The notes under the pieces: model-generated
The model's database searches: none
Told to the model about the DNA's origin: nothing
Seen by the model: the letters and a program-made list of their open reading frames with translations, nothing else
Assembly: GCA_946405185.1 (NCBI GenBank)
Contig: CAMJGH010000009.1
Span: 1 to 49,019 of the forward strand
From: an uncultured Lachnospiraceae bacterium
GTDB lineage: Bacteria > Bacillota > Clostridia > Lachnospirales > Lachnospiraceae
Reading direction: 5' to 3'
Length of the DNA: 49,019 nt
Position numbers and translations under genes: made by a program
Part shown: positions 41,401 to 48,237 of the stretch, in pieces
How positions within the stretch are numbered: the stretch's first letter is position 1
How the letters are laid out: every line of letters starts with the position of its first letter

Positions 41401-43323
41401 CACGGAGAAGCTGACGGAGACGCGCGATGTCGCGGCGTCTTCGAGCCGCAGGTAGAAGTCGGGGTCGCTGACCAGGCGGGTGTTGACGGTGCGGTAGGTT
41501 TCGCGCAGGCGGTTGTTTTCGGTCTGCGTCACGTTCCAGAAGGCCGTCTCGCCGGTGTCACTCTGCAGCAGGAAGACCTCCGGGTCCGCCGGGATGTGCA
41601 GCACGCCGTCGGCATCCGGGGTGATCACGCAGTCGGACAGGCAGGGCAGGTAGTACCCGGTGCCGGCATCGCGCAGGACCGTGTAGCGGGCGCCGGCCAC
41701 ATCGTCCAGGATCTCCTCCGGAAGGGCGAGCGTCCACTCGTCCTCCCCCGGCGTGAGTGCGCCCAGGTTCCAGTCGTGGGACTTGCTGTACTGCCAGAGG
41801 GACCGCAGCTGATCAAAGAACGTGCGGCAGGAGGCGGCGACCGCCAGTTCGCCTGCCAGCGCGTGCATCTTTTCAAACTGTCCCTTGTTGCGGCTGGGGA
41901 AGTAGAGGGAGACGCCGCCGGTGCCGGGGACGTTGGCTGCGCGGCCGGTCACAAAGAGCGAGAGTGCCTGCTGAACGGCGCGGGCTTCCGCCGGGTAGAG
42001 CGGCTCCAGGCGGGCGGCCAGATCGGCCAGGTCCACCAGATCGTAGTGGTAGAAGCCGGAAGAGCGGTCCTCCACCACGCCGAAGCTGCGGGCTTCCGTC
42101 CGCGCCTGGCTGATAGCGGCGGCATCGCCCCGCTGCAGGCCTTCGGTGACGCGGGTGAACAGACGCCCGACCTGCCGGGCCGCGGCAGACGCCTGCGAGA
42201 GATCGTAGAGCGCCAGCGTGTAGTCCGGCTGCCAGTCTTCTGTGGAGGCTTCTTCGTAAAAGGCGGCGTAGTCGTCCACGATGCGCTGCCCGATAACGGC
42301 GGGATCGGAAGTTTCGTTGAGCACGGAAAGGAAACTGTAATTCCAACCGTCGCCGGGCTCAAGCTCCTCGGAGGCCACCATGCGGTCCGCGAAGCGGGAG
42401 AGCAGCACGGCGGCTTCAAACGACCCCATCAGACAGGCATCAAACCCGATCAGATCAAGCTTTGCTCCGCGCCCGAAGGGGGAGGCGGTCAGCGCCTGGC
42501 GCAGTTCGGAGAGCATCAGGGAGTCGTCGCCGAACAGCTCGTCGCTCCCGTACCCCCAGAGCGGCCCGCCGCCGTGATCCCAGAAGATCAGGCCATAGTG
42601 GTCGGCGGGATAGTAGGAGACGGCGAAATCCAGAAACGCGGAGAGCGTCTGCGGGGCGCCCATGTCGGCATTGTCGTCCGTACGCCCCACGATGCGCGCA
42701 TCTGCCTCACGGGAGAGGTCGATGACGGCGCTGCAGGAGGCCGGGATGTCGCCGCGCCACATCTGGCAGCCGCCGGTGAAGAGGATCAGATTGACGTCAG
42801 CAAAGTCCAGGCCCGCCGCCAGCATCTCTTCGATGTCGCGCGTGGCGGCCCCGTAGTGGCTTTCCAGGTTGGACCCGGTCATGTAGACCATGAGCGTGTA
42901 GCGGGAAGAAGACGCCGGCAGAAGCGAAGCCTCCGCGGTGATCACGGAGGAATCCGGCGAAAAGATCTGATTCTTGCGGGCCAGGAGCCGGTCGTAATCG
43001 GTCTCAGCTTCCGCAGGAGAGGCCTCCGGTGCGGAGGCAGCCGTTCCGGGAAGCGACGTATCGCCCGCGGGGACGGCCTCCGGCAGGGGCGCCGCCTGCG
43101 GGGTGACGCCCGGATCCGGCGCAAAGGAAGGGAGCACCTCCGTTTCCGAAGGAGGCGTGCCGGTTTCCGCCGGGGCGGCGGTGGAGAGGACGTCCGTGAG
43201 CGCACCCGAAAGAAGCCCCGGCGCCGCGGCCGGCCGGCATCCGCCGAACACGGATGCCAGCATCAGCACGGCCGCCAGGACAACCGTCAGAAGATGCGGC
43301 TGTCGGCGTTTGAACATTCTCAT
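38422..43323 (-). CDS. Clostripain-family (C11) protease lipoprotein with C-terminal BspA-type leucine-rich repeats
   Basis: 1,633 residues. A lipoprotein signal peptide with lipobox SVFGGC (lipidated Cys29) is followed by a Ser/Pro/Glu linker and a peptidase C11 domain (about 130-480) with His250 (FWDHGGG) and Cys297 (FDACLMG). A beta-rich middle part then leads into ~800 residues of LRR_5/BspA-type repeats (pattern L..VTLP.SLT.IG..AFAGC). Clostripain-like proteases cut after basic residues; BspA repeats mediate binding at surfaces. The enzyme is thus expected on the outer face of the membrane, acting on proteins in the gut or host environment. ATG 43323 overlaps the TGA of the upstream transglutaminase gene (ATGA), so the two are translationally coupled. 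Confidence 0.88.
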   Translation of the reverse strand: MRMFKRRQPHLLTVVLAAVLMLASVFGGCRPAAAPGLLSGALTDVLSTAAPAETGTPPSETEVLPSFAPDPGVTPQAAPLPEAVPAGDTSLPGTAASAPEASPAEAETDYDRLLARKNQIFSPDSSVITAEASLLPASSSRYTLMVYMTGSNLESHYGAATRDIEEMLAAGLDFADVNLILFTGGCQMWRGDIPASCSAVIDLSREADARIVGRTDDNADMGAPQTLSAFLDFAVSYYPADHYGLIFWDHGGGPLWGYGSDELFGDDSLMLSELRQALTASPFGRGAKLDLIGFDACLMGSFEAAVLLSRFADRMVASEELEPGDGWNYSFLSVLNETSDPAVIGQRIVDDYAAFYEEASTEDWQPDYTLALYDLSQASAAARQVGRLFTRVTEGLQRGDAAAISQARTEARSFGVVEDRSSGFYHYDLVDLADLAARLEPLYPAEARAVQQALSLFVTGRAANVPGTGGVSLYFPSRNKGQFEKMHALAGELAVAASCRTFFDQLRSLWQYSKSHDWNLGALTPGEDEWTLALPEEILDDVAGARYTVLRDAGTGYYLPCLSDCVITPDADGVLHIPADPEVFLLQSDTGETAFWNVTQTENNRLRETYRTVNTRLVSDPDFYLRLEDAATSRVSVSFSVDKAAGAVTAGNVTSVGADTGTIGKETVDLSLYEGVYWHCTAAVPTRDLSGRLLPFADWNKTSDLTWYIRAPYEERFTFSRVKASETAGHFLVQVVIEDAAGERYATELTPLGRERFYETAEQTPHGRLTCRVYADHAEALSYLGSDEELVLPDTVDGQPLTVIGTACFSPSTASLQADPPALRAVTLPATLKEIGADAFYGCTYLTAADIPEGVTAIGSAAFAGCLSLERVTLPDTLTRLGKCAFDGCASLTEVTLPASLEQVGEGAFCECLALEAITGAGGPGYRLSDGVLFSADGTVLLAFPAARTGAYAVPDGTEEIGFGAFAGTSLSEVSLPESLTAISGYAFYANSGLSVPDFPDTLTVIGHQAFGQTRNAAFPRPAVIRVPAGLSVIRHGAFDTWPVRTFEVSEDSTAFSAPEGNLASKAGDQLIALAWRHDAAFSVPEGITAFDWSLFDFLADCADDPRYDRVDLSLPDSVTSVTGNVLYWNTHCLTLHASPASAAQKYAENSGIRWDAHPVAPYERRVIDVPDGQLYVRVYEDHAQLVLYTGQAESLTLPETVDGVPLTVIGDGRAPIEYTPNADYSEWGLTKTPDTVPLQHLTLPETVTTLSARCLAASSLACRELTLPAGLAVIGDAALPAHGDTSWELPTHLVSLGQRFAVSPGPVPVSAALTYVAPGAVTPLPGNAGFVQTEPNETFSVVNGALCSADGKTLLVWPFTQSEGGPVLPDGLTAIGPYALAYTGYSDITLPEGITEVAEYAFASCPNLTTVTLPASLTRIGRYAFAWCPQLARVDGGTGLNEIADHAFYNDAKLAQLPFGPALTVIESSAFAGTAVCPDSLPESLSYLGDDAFAGLQLPEDAPAYTLRIGKNVRSIGYEAFTDARLTAYEVDAENRLYTARDGFLCDLTGQTVLACPAGLSGAVTVPEGTVMIRAYAFAGCGAVTDITLPASVVHISSLAFGDAGSAVTLHVTPGSPAERFAIQQDMTYVFD

Positions 43324-44771
43324 TCAGCAATGGGCAGAAGGCCGGTCACAAAGTCCCACGGGTACCAGCTGTCCGGGTCGTCGCAGTCGCGCACGTGGAC
43401 GCCGTTCTTCCGGAAGGTGAAGCGGTAGCGGCCGTCCTGCGTGTAGTACACGACGGGATCCATGGTGAAGTAGGAGATGCGGGCGGTGGACAGCATGTAC
43501 TGCCAGTGTTCCATGGTGTCCATGAAGGCGGGATCGCCGGTCATCTCCACATAGTAATGGTAGTGCGGGCTGTCTTCCGCGCCCGGCTCGTCGAGGATGC
43601 CGAAATCATCCCAGGTGGCGTCGATCTCGTACCACCGGCCGTCCAGAAGGGCCATGTTCCAGGCGTGGCCGCCCATCTCGTCGTAACTGTCACCGCCGGA
43701 GCCCATGACGATGCAGGCGGTGATGCCGCACTGCTGCAGCAGGTACTGGAAGGCGGCGGAGTACCCGTCGCAGACGCAGGTATTCGGCTGGCCCTCGGAA
43801 TTGGCCACCAGCGCGGCGTAGGCCGTGTGGGCGATATCCTGCCAGGTGCTGCGCTGTGCGCAGCCGTAATCATACCGGGCCAGGTGGATCAGCTTGTCGT
43901 GGATCTGACGGGCCGTCTCCTCCTGGGTGCCGGAGGTGTCGATGTCTTCCAGGAACGCCTGGGCGGCTTCGTTGAACTCCTGCTCCATGCGCTCGAATTC
44001 CGGCTCCTCGTCCACGTAGAAGTAGACGGACCAGTAGGAGGAATTGCGGGAGCGGCTGGCGTAGCGCCAGCGGATGGAGCGCTTGATGTAGAGCCAGAAC
44101 AGCTCGGGGTGATCGCAGAGCATGCACCAGAAAACGCAGTTGACATCTTCCCGGAACTGGGCATCGGACGGATCGGCCGAAGAGTAGAAGAGCACGTAGT
44201 TGTCCCCGGTCGGCTCGGAGGCGGCCATGTACATGACGCTGTAGAGCTTCTGCCCGTAGGAAGTGAGCTGGTCGTAGAAGTAGAAGGATTCCGCGTTGTT
44301 GACCATCACATCCTCGCCGGACGGCTGGTAGGCGCGCATGACGCGCTCGATGCGGTCCGCTTCGGCCGTATCCACTTCCTCGCCTTCATCCAGCAGCTCC
44401 GGGACGGCCAGGCCGCCGGTGACGCCGGCGTAGAAGGCATCCAGATCGATCTCCACGGCCTCGGCGGCAGGGTCTTCCGAAGCGGCGGCCGTTTCCGGCT
44501 CGGTGGCGGGCTCGGTCTCCGGGGCCTCGGTCTGCGGGGCTTCCGTGGTCACCGCCGCCGTGGTCAGGCTCTCCGTGCCCGTAGGCACCTCGGGCACATA
44601 CCCGTCCCAGGTGAGGGGCTCGGTGGCGGATTCCGTGACGGCTTCCGCGGAGGCGGTGCTTGCGGGAACGGACGCCGGCTCGGTTGCCGGTGCGGCGGGC
44701 CCGCAGGCGGAGAAGAACAGCGTAAAGGCGAGCAAGGCGGCGGACAGCCGCCGGAAGGCTGTCAGTTTCAT
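43320..44771 (-). CDS. Transglutaminase-like (papain-fold) lipoprotein
   Basis: 483 residues from ATG 44771, with AAAGGAG eight bases upstream; a longer frame to 44870 runs into the intergenic hairpin element and is rejected. Lipobox FFSACG marks a lipoprotein. A ~110-residue Thr/Glu/Ala-rich linker leads to a folded part with a transglutaminase-like catalytic triad: Cys334 (VCDGYS), His369 (GGHAWN) and Asp384 (EIDATWDD). Such domains in bacteria are usually cysteine proteases or protein-modifying enzymes acting outside the cell. It is the first gene of a two-gene operon with the clostripain protein, so both lipoproteins probably work on the same extracellular targets. Confidence 0.88.
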   Translation of the reverse strand: MKLTAFRRLSAALLAFTLFFSACGPAAPATEPASVPASTASAEAVTESATEPLTWDGYVPEVPTGTESLTTAAVTTEAPQTEAPETEPATEPETAAASEDPAAEAVEIDLDAFYAGVTGGLAVPELLDEGEEVDTAEADRIERVMRAYQPSGEDVMVNNAESFYFYDQLTSYGQKLYSVMYMAASEPTGDNYVLFYSSADPSDAQFREDVNCVFWCMLCDHPELFWLYIKRSIRWRYASRSRNSSYWSVYFYVDEEPEFERMEQEFNEAAQAFLEDIDTSGTQEETARQIHDKLIHLARYDYGCAQRSTWQDIAHTAYAALVANSEGQPNTCVCDGYSAAFQYLLQQCGITACIVMGSGGDSYDEMGGHAWNMALLDGRWYEIDATWDDFGILDEPGAEDSPHYHYYVEMTGDPAFMDTMEHWQYMLSTARISYFTMDPVVYYTQDGRYRFTFRKNGVHVRDCDDPDSWYPWDFVTGLLPIAE

Positions 44772-44792
44772 GGTGGTGGCTCCTTTCGGCCA

Positions 44793-45010
44793 TATACATG
44801 ACACCAGGGTCAAAAGGTCAGAACGGGCATGCTTGCATGCACGTTTCTGAACTTGGGACCCGCAAAACACGAAGAACGGAGCGATTTTGCGCTTGAAAAG
44901 CGCAAAATGGCGGGAGTTCTGAGTGTTTTAGCAGCACATGGCACGCGCAGCGTGCGTGCTGCGTGTCATAGCTGGGGGCAAAACTTGTTTTGACCCCAGC
45001 ATCATACATA
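44793..45010 (-). repeat. 218-bp hairpin-rich element with 23-bp terminal inverted repeats
   Basis: The ends 44793-44815 and 44988-45010 are inverted repeats matching at 17 of 23 positions; all six differences are transitions that become G-U pairs in a minus-strand RNA. Inside are stacked hairpins: ATTTTGCGCTT/AAGCGCAAAAT (44884-44908) extended by AAAACAC/GTGTTTT arms, GCACGC/GCGTGC (44941-44955) and GCTGGGG-CAAAAC/GTTTTG-CCCCAGC (44971-45000). The element occupies the upstream region of the minus-strand lipoprotein operon, ending ~20 bases before its start. It fits a MITE-like intergenic repeat or a structured 5' leader. It contains no gene. The remaining 45011-45135 stretch shows nothing clear. 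Confidence 0.6.
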
Positions 45011-45135
45011 GGTGATAACAGCATTTTACCAGTTTCGGACGGAAAAGAAAACGGGAAAGTCATTTCGTCCCATCAATTTCACCAATCCTGTTAAAAAAAT
45101 GACAGGTCTGTATGCCAAAAAGTACAAAAAAGCCT

Positions 45136-45164
45136 TTGTCATTTATGCCTGCGGATGGTATGAT
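45136..45164 (+). promoter_or_regulatory. Sigma-70-type promoter of hypCDE
   Basis: -35 TTGTCA (45136-45141), 17-bp spacer, -10 TATGAT (45159-45164), in an AT-rich spacer. The leader is about 37 bases and contains GAGGAGGAG before the hypC ATG. Confidence 0.7.
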
Positions 45165-45207
45165 TTTAAACGTTGTATTATGGGAAGGTATGAGGAGGAG
45201 TAGGCGT

Positions 45208-45432
45208 ATGTGTCTGGCAGTTCCGTTTCGCATCCGCGAAGTGAACGGCCCGGAGGCCGTGGCGGAGCGGTCCGGCGTGACCCGGAACATCCGGGTGGAT
45301 TTCCTGCCGGATGCGGCCGTGGGGGACTATGTGATGGTCCATGCCGGCTTTGCCATCGAGCGCGTCCGCGCGGAGCAGGCCGAGGAAGACCTGGCGGCCT
45401 TCGCGGAGCTGGAGGAGGCGCTGCGTGGCTGA
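45208..45432 (+). CDS. hypC: Hydrogenase maturation chaperone HypC
   Basis: 74 residues. It begins MCLAVPFRI; Cys2 after Met removal is the conserved residue that carries the Fe-(CN)2CO unit with HypD and binds the hydrogenase large subunit. Full length for the family. GAGGAGGAG precedes the ATG at 45208; the upstream extension to 45112 crosses the promoter and is rejected. Its end overlaps the GTG start of hypD by 8 bases, so it is the first gene of hypCDE. Confidence 0.95.
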   Translation: MCLAVPFRIREVNGPEAVAERSGVTRNIRVDFLPDAAVGDYVMVHAGFAIERVRAEQAEEDLAAFAELEEALRG

Positions 45433-46456
45433 AGAAAGCATCCGCCTCATGGAAGTGTGCGGCACGCACACCATGGCCATCGCCAAAGCGGGCATCCGGC
45501 AGATGCTCCCGGAGGGCATAAAACTGCTGTCCGGCCCGGGGTGTCCGGTCTGTGTGACGCCGCCCGGCGTCATCGACGCACTCCTGGAACTGGCCCGCCG
45601 CCCCAGCCTCACCCTGGCCACCTACGGCGATATGATCCGCGTGCCGGGCTCGAAGCGCGGCACCTCGCTGGCGTACGAAAAGGCAGCCGGCGCGGATGTG
45701 CGCATCGTCTATTCGGCCATGGACGCGGTGGACCTGGCGGAGCGCGAACCGGACCGCGAGGTGGTCTTTGCGGGCGTCGGCTTTGAGACGACGGCTCCCG
45801 GCACCGCCGCGGCCATCAAGGAGGCCGCGCGCCGGCAGCTGAAAAACTTCTCCGTCTGGTCCATGATCAAGCTGCTGGAGCCCTCGGTGAAGGCGCTGGC
45901 GGCGGACCCGGACTTTGCCATCAACGGGTTTCTGGCGCCCGGCCACGTGGCGGTGATCATCGGCGAGGAGGGCATGCGCTTCTTCCCGGACGATCTGCAC
46001 CTGCCGGTGGTCATCACCGGCTTTGAGCCGGAGGAGGTGGCGCGGGGCATCACCCACCTGCTGCGGCAGGTGAGAGCAGGCGAGGCCCGGCTGGAAAACG
46101 AATACAAAGCGGTCGTGCGGCCGGAGGGCAACCCCGCGGCGCGTGCGCTGATGGACGAGATCTTTGAAAAGCGCACGGATGACTGGCGCGGTCTGGGGGT
46201 GATCCCCGCATCGGGCCTGGGCATCCGCGAAGAATATGCGGCGTGGGATGCCGAGAAGAAGTTCGGAATCCGGGCGGAAAACGTGCCGGTGCGCACGGCC
46301 TGCCGCTGCGGGGATGTGATCCGCGGCAAGCTGGACCCGGCGGCCTGCCCGCTGTTCGGCAGGGTCTGCACCCCGGAGGATCCGGAGGGCCCCTGCATGG
46401 TCTCGTCGGAAGGCGCCTGTGCGGCCGCGTACAAATACCGAGGCATCTATGACTGA
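45425..46456 (+). CDS. hypD: Hydrogenase maturation protein HypD
   Basis: 343 residues, GTG start overlapping hypC. HypD is the Fe-S scaffold on which the Fe(CN)2CO group is assembled. Visible are MEVCGTHTMAI (iron-ligand Cys), PGCPVCVTP, GFETTAP and the C-terminal iron-sulfur cysteines (CRCGDVIRG, CPLFGRVC). Length is close to the family norm. It is translated in a chain with hypC and hypE. Confidence 0.96.
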   Translation: MAEESIRLMEVCGTHTMAIAKAGIRQMLPEGIKLLSGPGCPVCVTPPGVIDALLELARRPSLTLATYGDMIRVPGSKRGTSLAYEKAAGADVRIVYSAMDAVDLAEREPDREVVFAGVGFETTAPGTAAAIKEAARRQLKNFSVWSMIKLLEPSVKALAADPDFAINGFLAPGHVAVIIGEEGMRFFPDDLHLPVVITGFEPEEVARGITHLLRQVRAGEARLENEYKAVVRPEGNPAARALMDEIFEKRTDDWRGLGVIPASGLGIREEYAAWDAEKKFGIRAENVPVRTACRCGDVIRGKLDPAACPLFGRVCTPEDPEGPCMVSSEGACAAAYKYRGIYD

Positions 46457-47456
46457 AGACGTCATCACACTGGATTACGGGAGCGGCGGCAAGAAGACCT
46501 CCCGCCTCATCGAGGAGGAGATCGTGCCGCGCTTTGAAAACACCGCGCTGGCGGCGCTTGGCGACGCCGCGGTGCTGCCGGGGGCGGATCACCTGGTCTT
46601 TTCCACGGACAGCTTCGTGGTCAGCCCGGCGGAGTTCCCGGGCGGCAACATCGGGAAGCTGGCGGTCTGCGGCACGGTCAACGACGTGGCCATGGCCGGC
46701 GGGAAGCCGCTGTACCTGAGCCTGTCGCTCATCCTCGAGGAAGGCCTGCCCATGGACACGCTGCGGCGCGTGCTGGACGCGGCGGCCGCCGAGGCAAAGG
46801 AAGCCGGCGTCTCCATCGTCACCGGGGACACCAAGGTGGTCGAAAAAGGCCGCGGTGACGGCCTCTACATCAACACCGCCGGCATCGGGGAACTGGTCAC
46901 GCCGGGGCTTTCGCCCGCGGCCATCCGCAAGGGTGATGCGGTCATCGTCTCCGGCACCGTCGGGGAGCACGGCACGGCCGTGATGCTGGCCCGCAACCCC
47001 GGCCTGTGCGAGGCCGAACTGAAGAGCGACTGCGCACCGGTGCACCGGCAGGCCATGGAACTGGGCAAGGCGCTCGGCGCGGACCTGCGTGTCCTGCGGG
47101 ATCCCACCCGCGGCGGCCTGGCCACCACCCTCAACGAATTCATCGAGGGGACCGCGCTCGGCATCGAGATCCGCGAGCCGGACATCCCAGTCTCGGACAC
47201 CGTGCAGACGGTCTGCGACATGCTGGGCCTTGACCCGCTCTACTGCGCCTGCGAAGGCCGGCTCATCGCCGTCACCGCGCCGGAACGCGCCGACGAAGCC
47301 GTCCGCATCCTGCACCAGTACCCCGGTGGTGAGCACGCCGCTGTTATCGGAAACATCACGGATCAAACGCCCGGCCGCCTGATCGTCCGCACAAAATACG
47401 GAAGCGGGCGGATCGCGGCGAAACTGGCAGGGGCGCAGTTACCGAGGATTTGCTGA
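46449..47456 (+). CDS. hypE: Hydrogenase maturation protein HypE
   Basis: 335 residues. It belongs to the PurM/ThiL-like fold and dehydrates the thiocarbamoylated C-terminal cysteine to thiocyanate, giving the CN ligands. It starts with LDYGSGGKKTSRL and ends in the obligatory PRIC, with the terminal Cys as acceptor. ATG 46449 overlaps the hypD end by 8 bases. hypA, hypB and a maturation protease are not in the window. Confidence 0.96.
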   Translation: MTEDVITLDYGSGGKKTSRLIEEEIVPRFENTALAALGDAAVLPGADHLVFSTDSFVVSPAEFPGGNIGKLAVCGTVNDVAMAGGKPLYLSLSLILEEGLPMDTLRRVLDAAAAEAKEAGVSIVTGDTKVVEKGRGDGLYINTAGIGELVTPGLSPAAIRKGDAVIVSGTVGEHGTAVMLARNPGLCEAELKSDCAPVHRQAMELGKALGADLRVLRDPTRGGLATTLNEFIEGTALGIEIREPDIPVSDTVQTVCDMLGLDPLYCACEGRLIAVTAPERADEAVRILHQYPGGEHAAVIGNITDQTPGRLIVRTKYGSGRIAAKLAGAQLPRIC

Positions 47457-47841
47457 AGCAGGTTCGCGTTCCGTTGAAGTGACAACTTCGCGGCTTGAAG
47501 GTGCCAGCGTTTCCTGACGGCGCCTGTGAGCGACGCCCGCTTTTTTGCCGGATGCCGCCCGCCCCGGAGCCGACCCGTCCTGATGGAGGCGGGAGGGGCG
47601 GGCCATTGGCGGAGGCAAAAAAGCAAGGAGCGAGGACGAAGCCGGCAGGAAATGCGGCGCCGCAAACAGCAGGAGCGTGTCTGAAAAGATATGCCCGAGC
47701 CGGATTTATCCGGGGAGATCCTTCGACTCCGCCCTGCGGGCTCCGCTCAGGATGACATTTGGCACATTAGGCAAAAAATGCGACAGCTACCCGCTGCCGC
47801 ATATGCGCATAAAGTTCTGCAAAAGAAGGAGGAACCGCGCA
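47457..47841. other. Gene-free spacer between hypE and the hydrogenase genes
   Basis: 385 bp without a convincing gene. It holds a small hairpin with T-run near 47512-47545 (possible weak hypE terminator), a GC-rich stretch, and at 47717-47757 a copy of a repeat-like motif starting GATCCTTCGACTCCGC and ending CCGCTCAGGATGAC. AAGGAGG at 47826-47832 serves the next gene. No clear promoter was found. Confidence 0.5.
47717..47757. repeat. Dispersed intergenic repeat-type motif (ATCCTTCGACT...CTCAGGATGAC)
   Basis: The 41-bp segment has ATCCT/AGGAT ends and an inner GCCC/GGGC hairpin. From memory, sequences of this type are scattered between genes in many bacteria, including gut Firmicutes. Only one copy is in this window, so repetition within this genome is not shown here. 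Confidence 0.45.
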
Positions 47842-48237
47842 ATGCAGAATTACAAGAAGATCCCCATCACCAAAGAGGAGATCGTCCCGGTCGCGGAGAG
47901 GATGCGCAAGAACGGCGTTATCCTCGCCATGATCCACGGATACCTCACGGATGAGGGGAAAGTCAACATCTCGTACGAGTATCAGCTTGGCGAGACGATC
48001 GAGTCCTACACCATCGAAGGGGAGAACGTCCTTCCGTCCATCTCCGCCATCTATGACCAGGCGGCGGCGTGGCCGGAGCGCGAGCTCAACGAACTCATCG
48101 ACGTCACCTTCGAAGGGCTCGACACCAGCAAGCGCCTCTTCATGCCGGAGAGCCTGCTGGAAGGCCAGGGGCAGATCTTCGTCACGCCCATGGATGAACT
48201 CATGAAGAAAAACCAGAGAAAGGAGGGAGGCAAATGA
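47842..48237 (+). CDS. Ech-type hydrogenase subunit related to the complex I 30-kDa subunit (EchD-like)
   Basis: 131 residues from ATG 47842 (AAGGAGG nine bases upstream). The segment ISAIYDQAAAWPERELNELI followed by DVTFEG is the signature of the NuoC/30-kDa family; EchD subunits of energy-converting hydrogenases have this short form. It would sit in the soluble arm, bracing the catalytic large subunit. Its stop overlaps the next start (ATGA). In classical ech operons A, B and C precede it; here the gene starts the unit after a long spacer. Confidence 0.8.
   Translation: MQNYKKIPITKEEIVPVAERMRKNGVILAMIHGYLTDEGKVNISYEYQLGETIESYTIEGENVLPSISAIYDQAAAWPERELNELIDVTFEGLDTSKRLFMPESLLEGQGQIFVTPMDELMKKNQRKEGGK

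Noticed and set aside
40993-43428. An 811-codon plus-strand frame opposite the clostripain gene
   Set aside because: The minus strand encodes a lipoprotein with catalytic His and Cys and leucine-rich repeats; the plus frame is a shadow.
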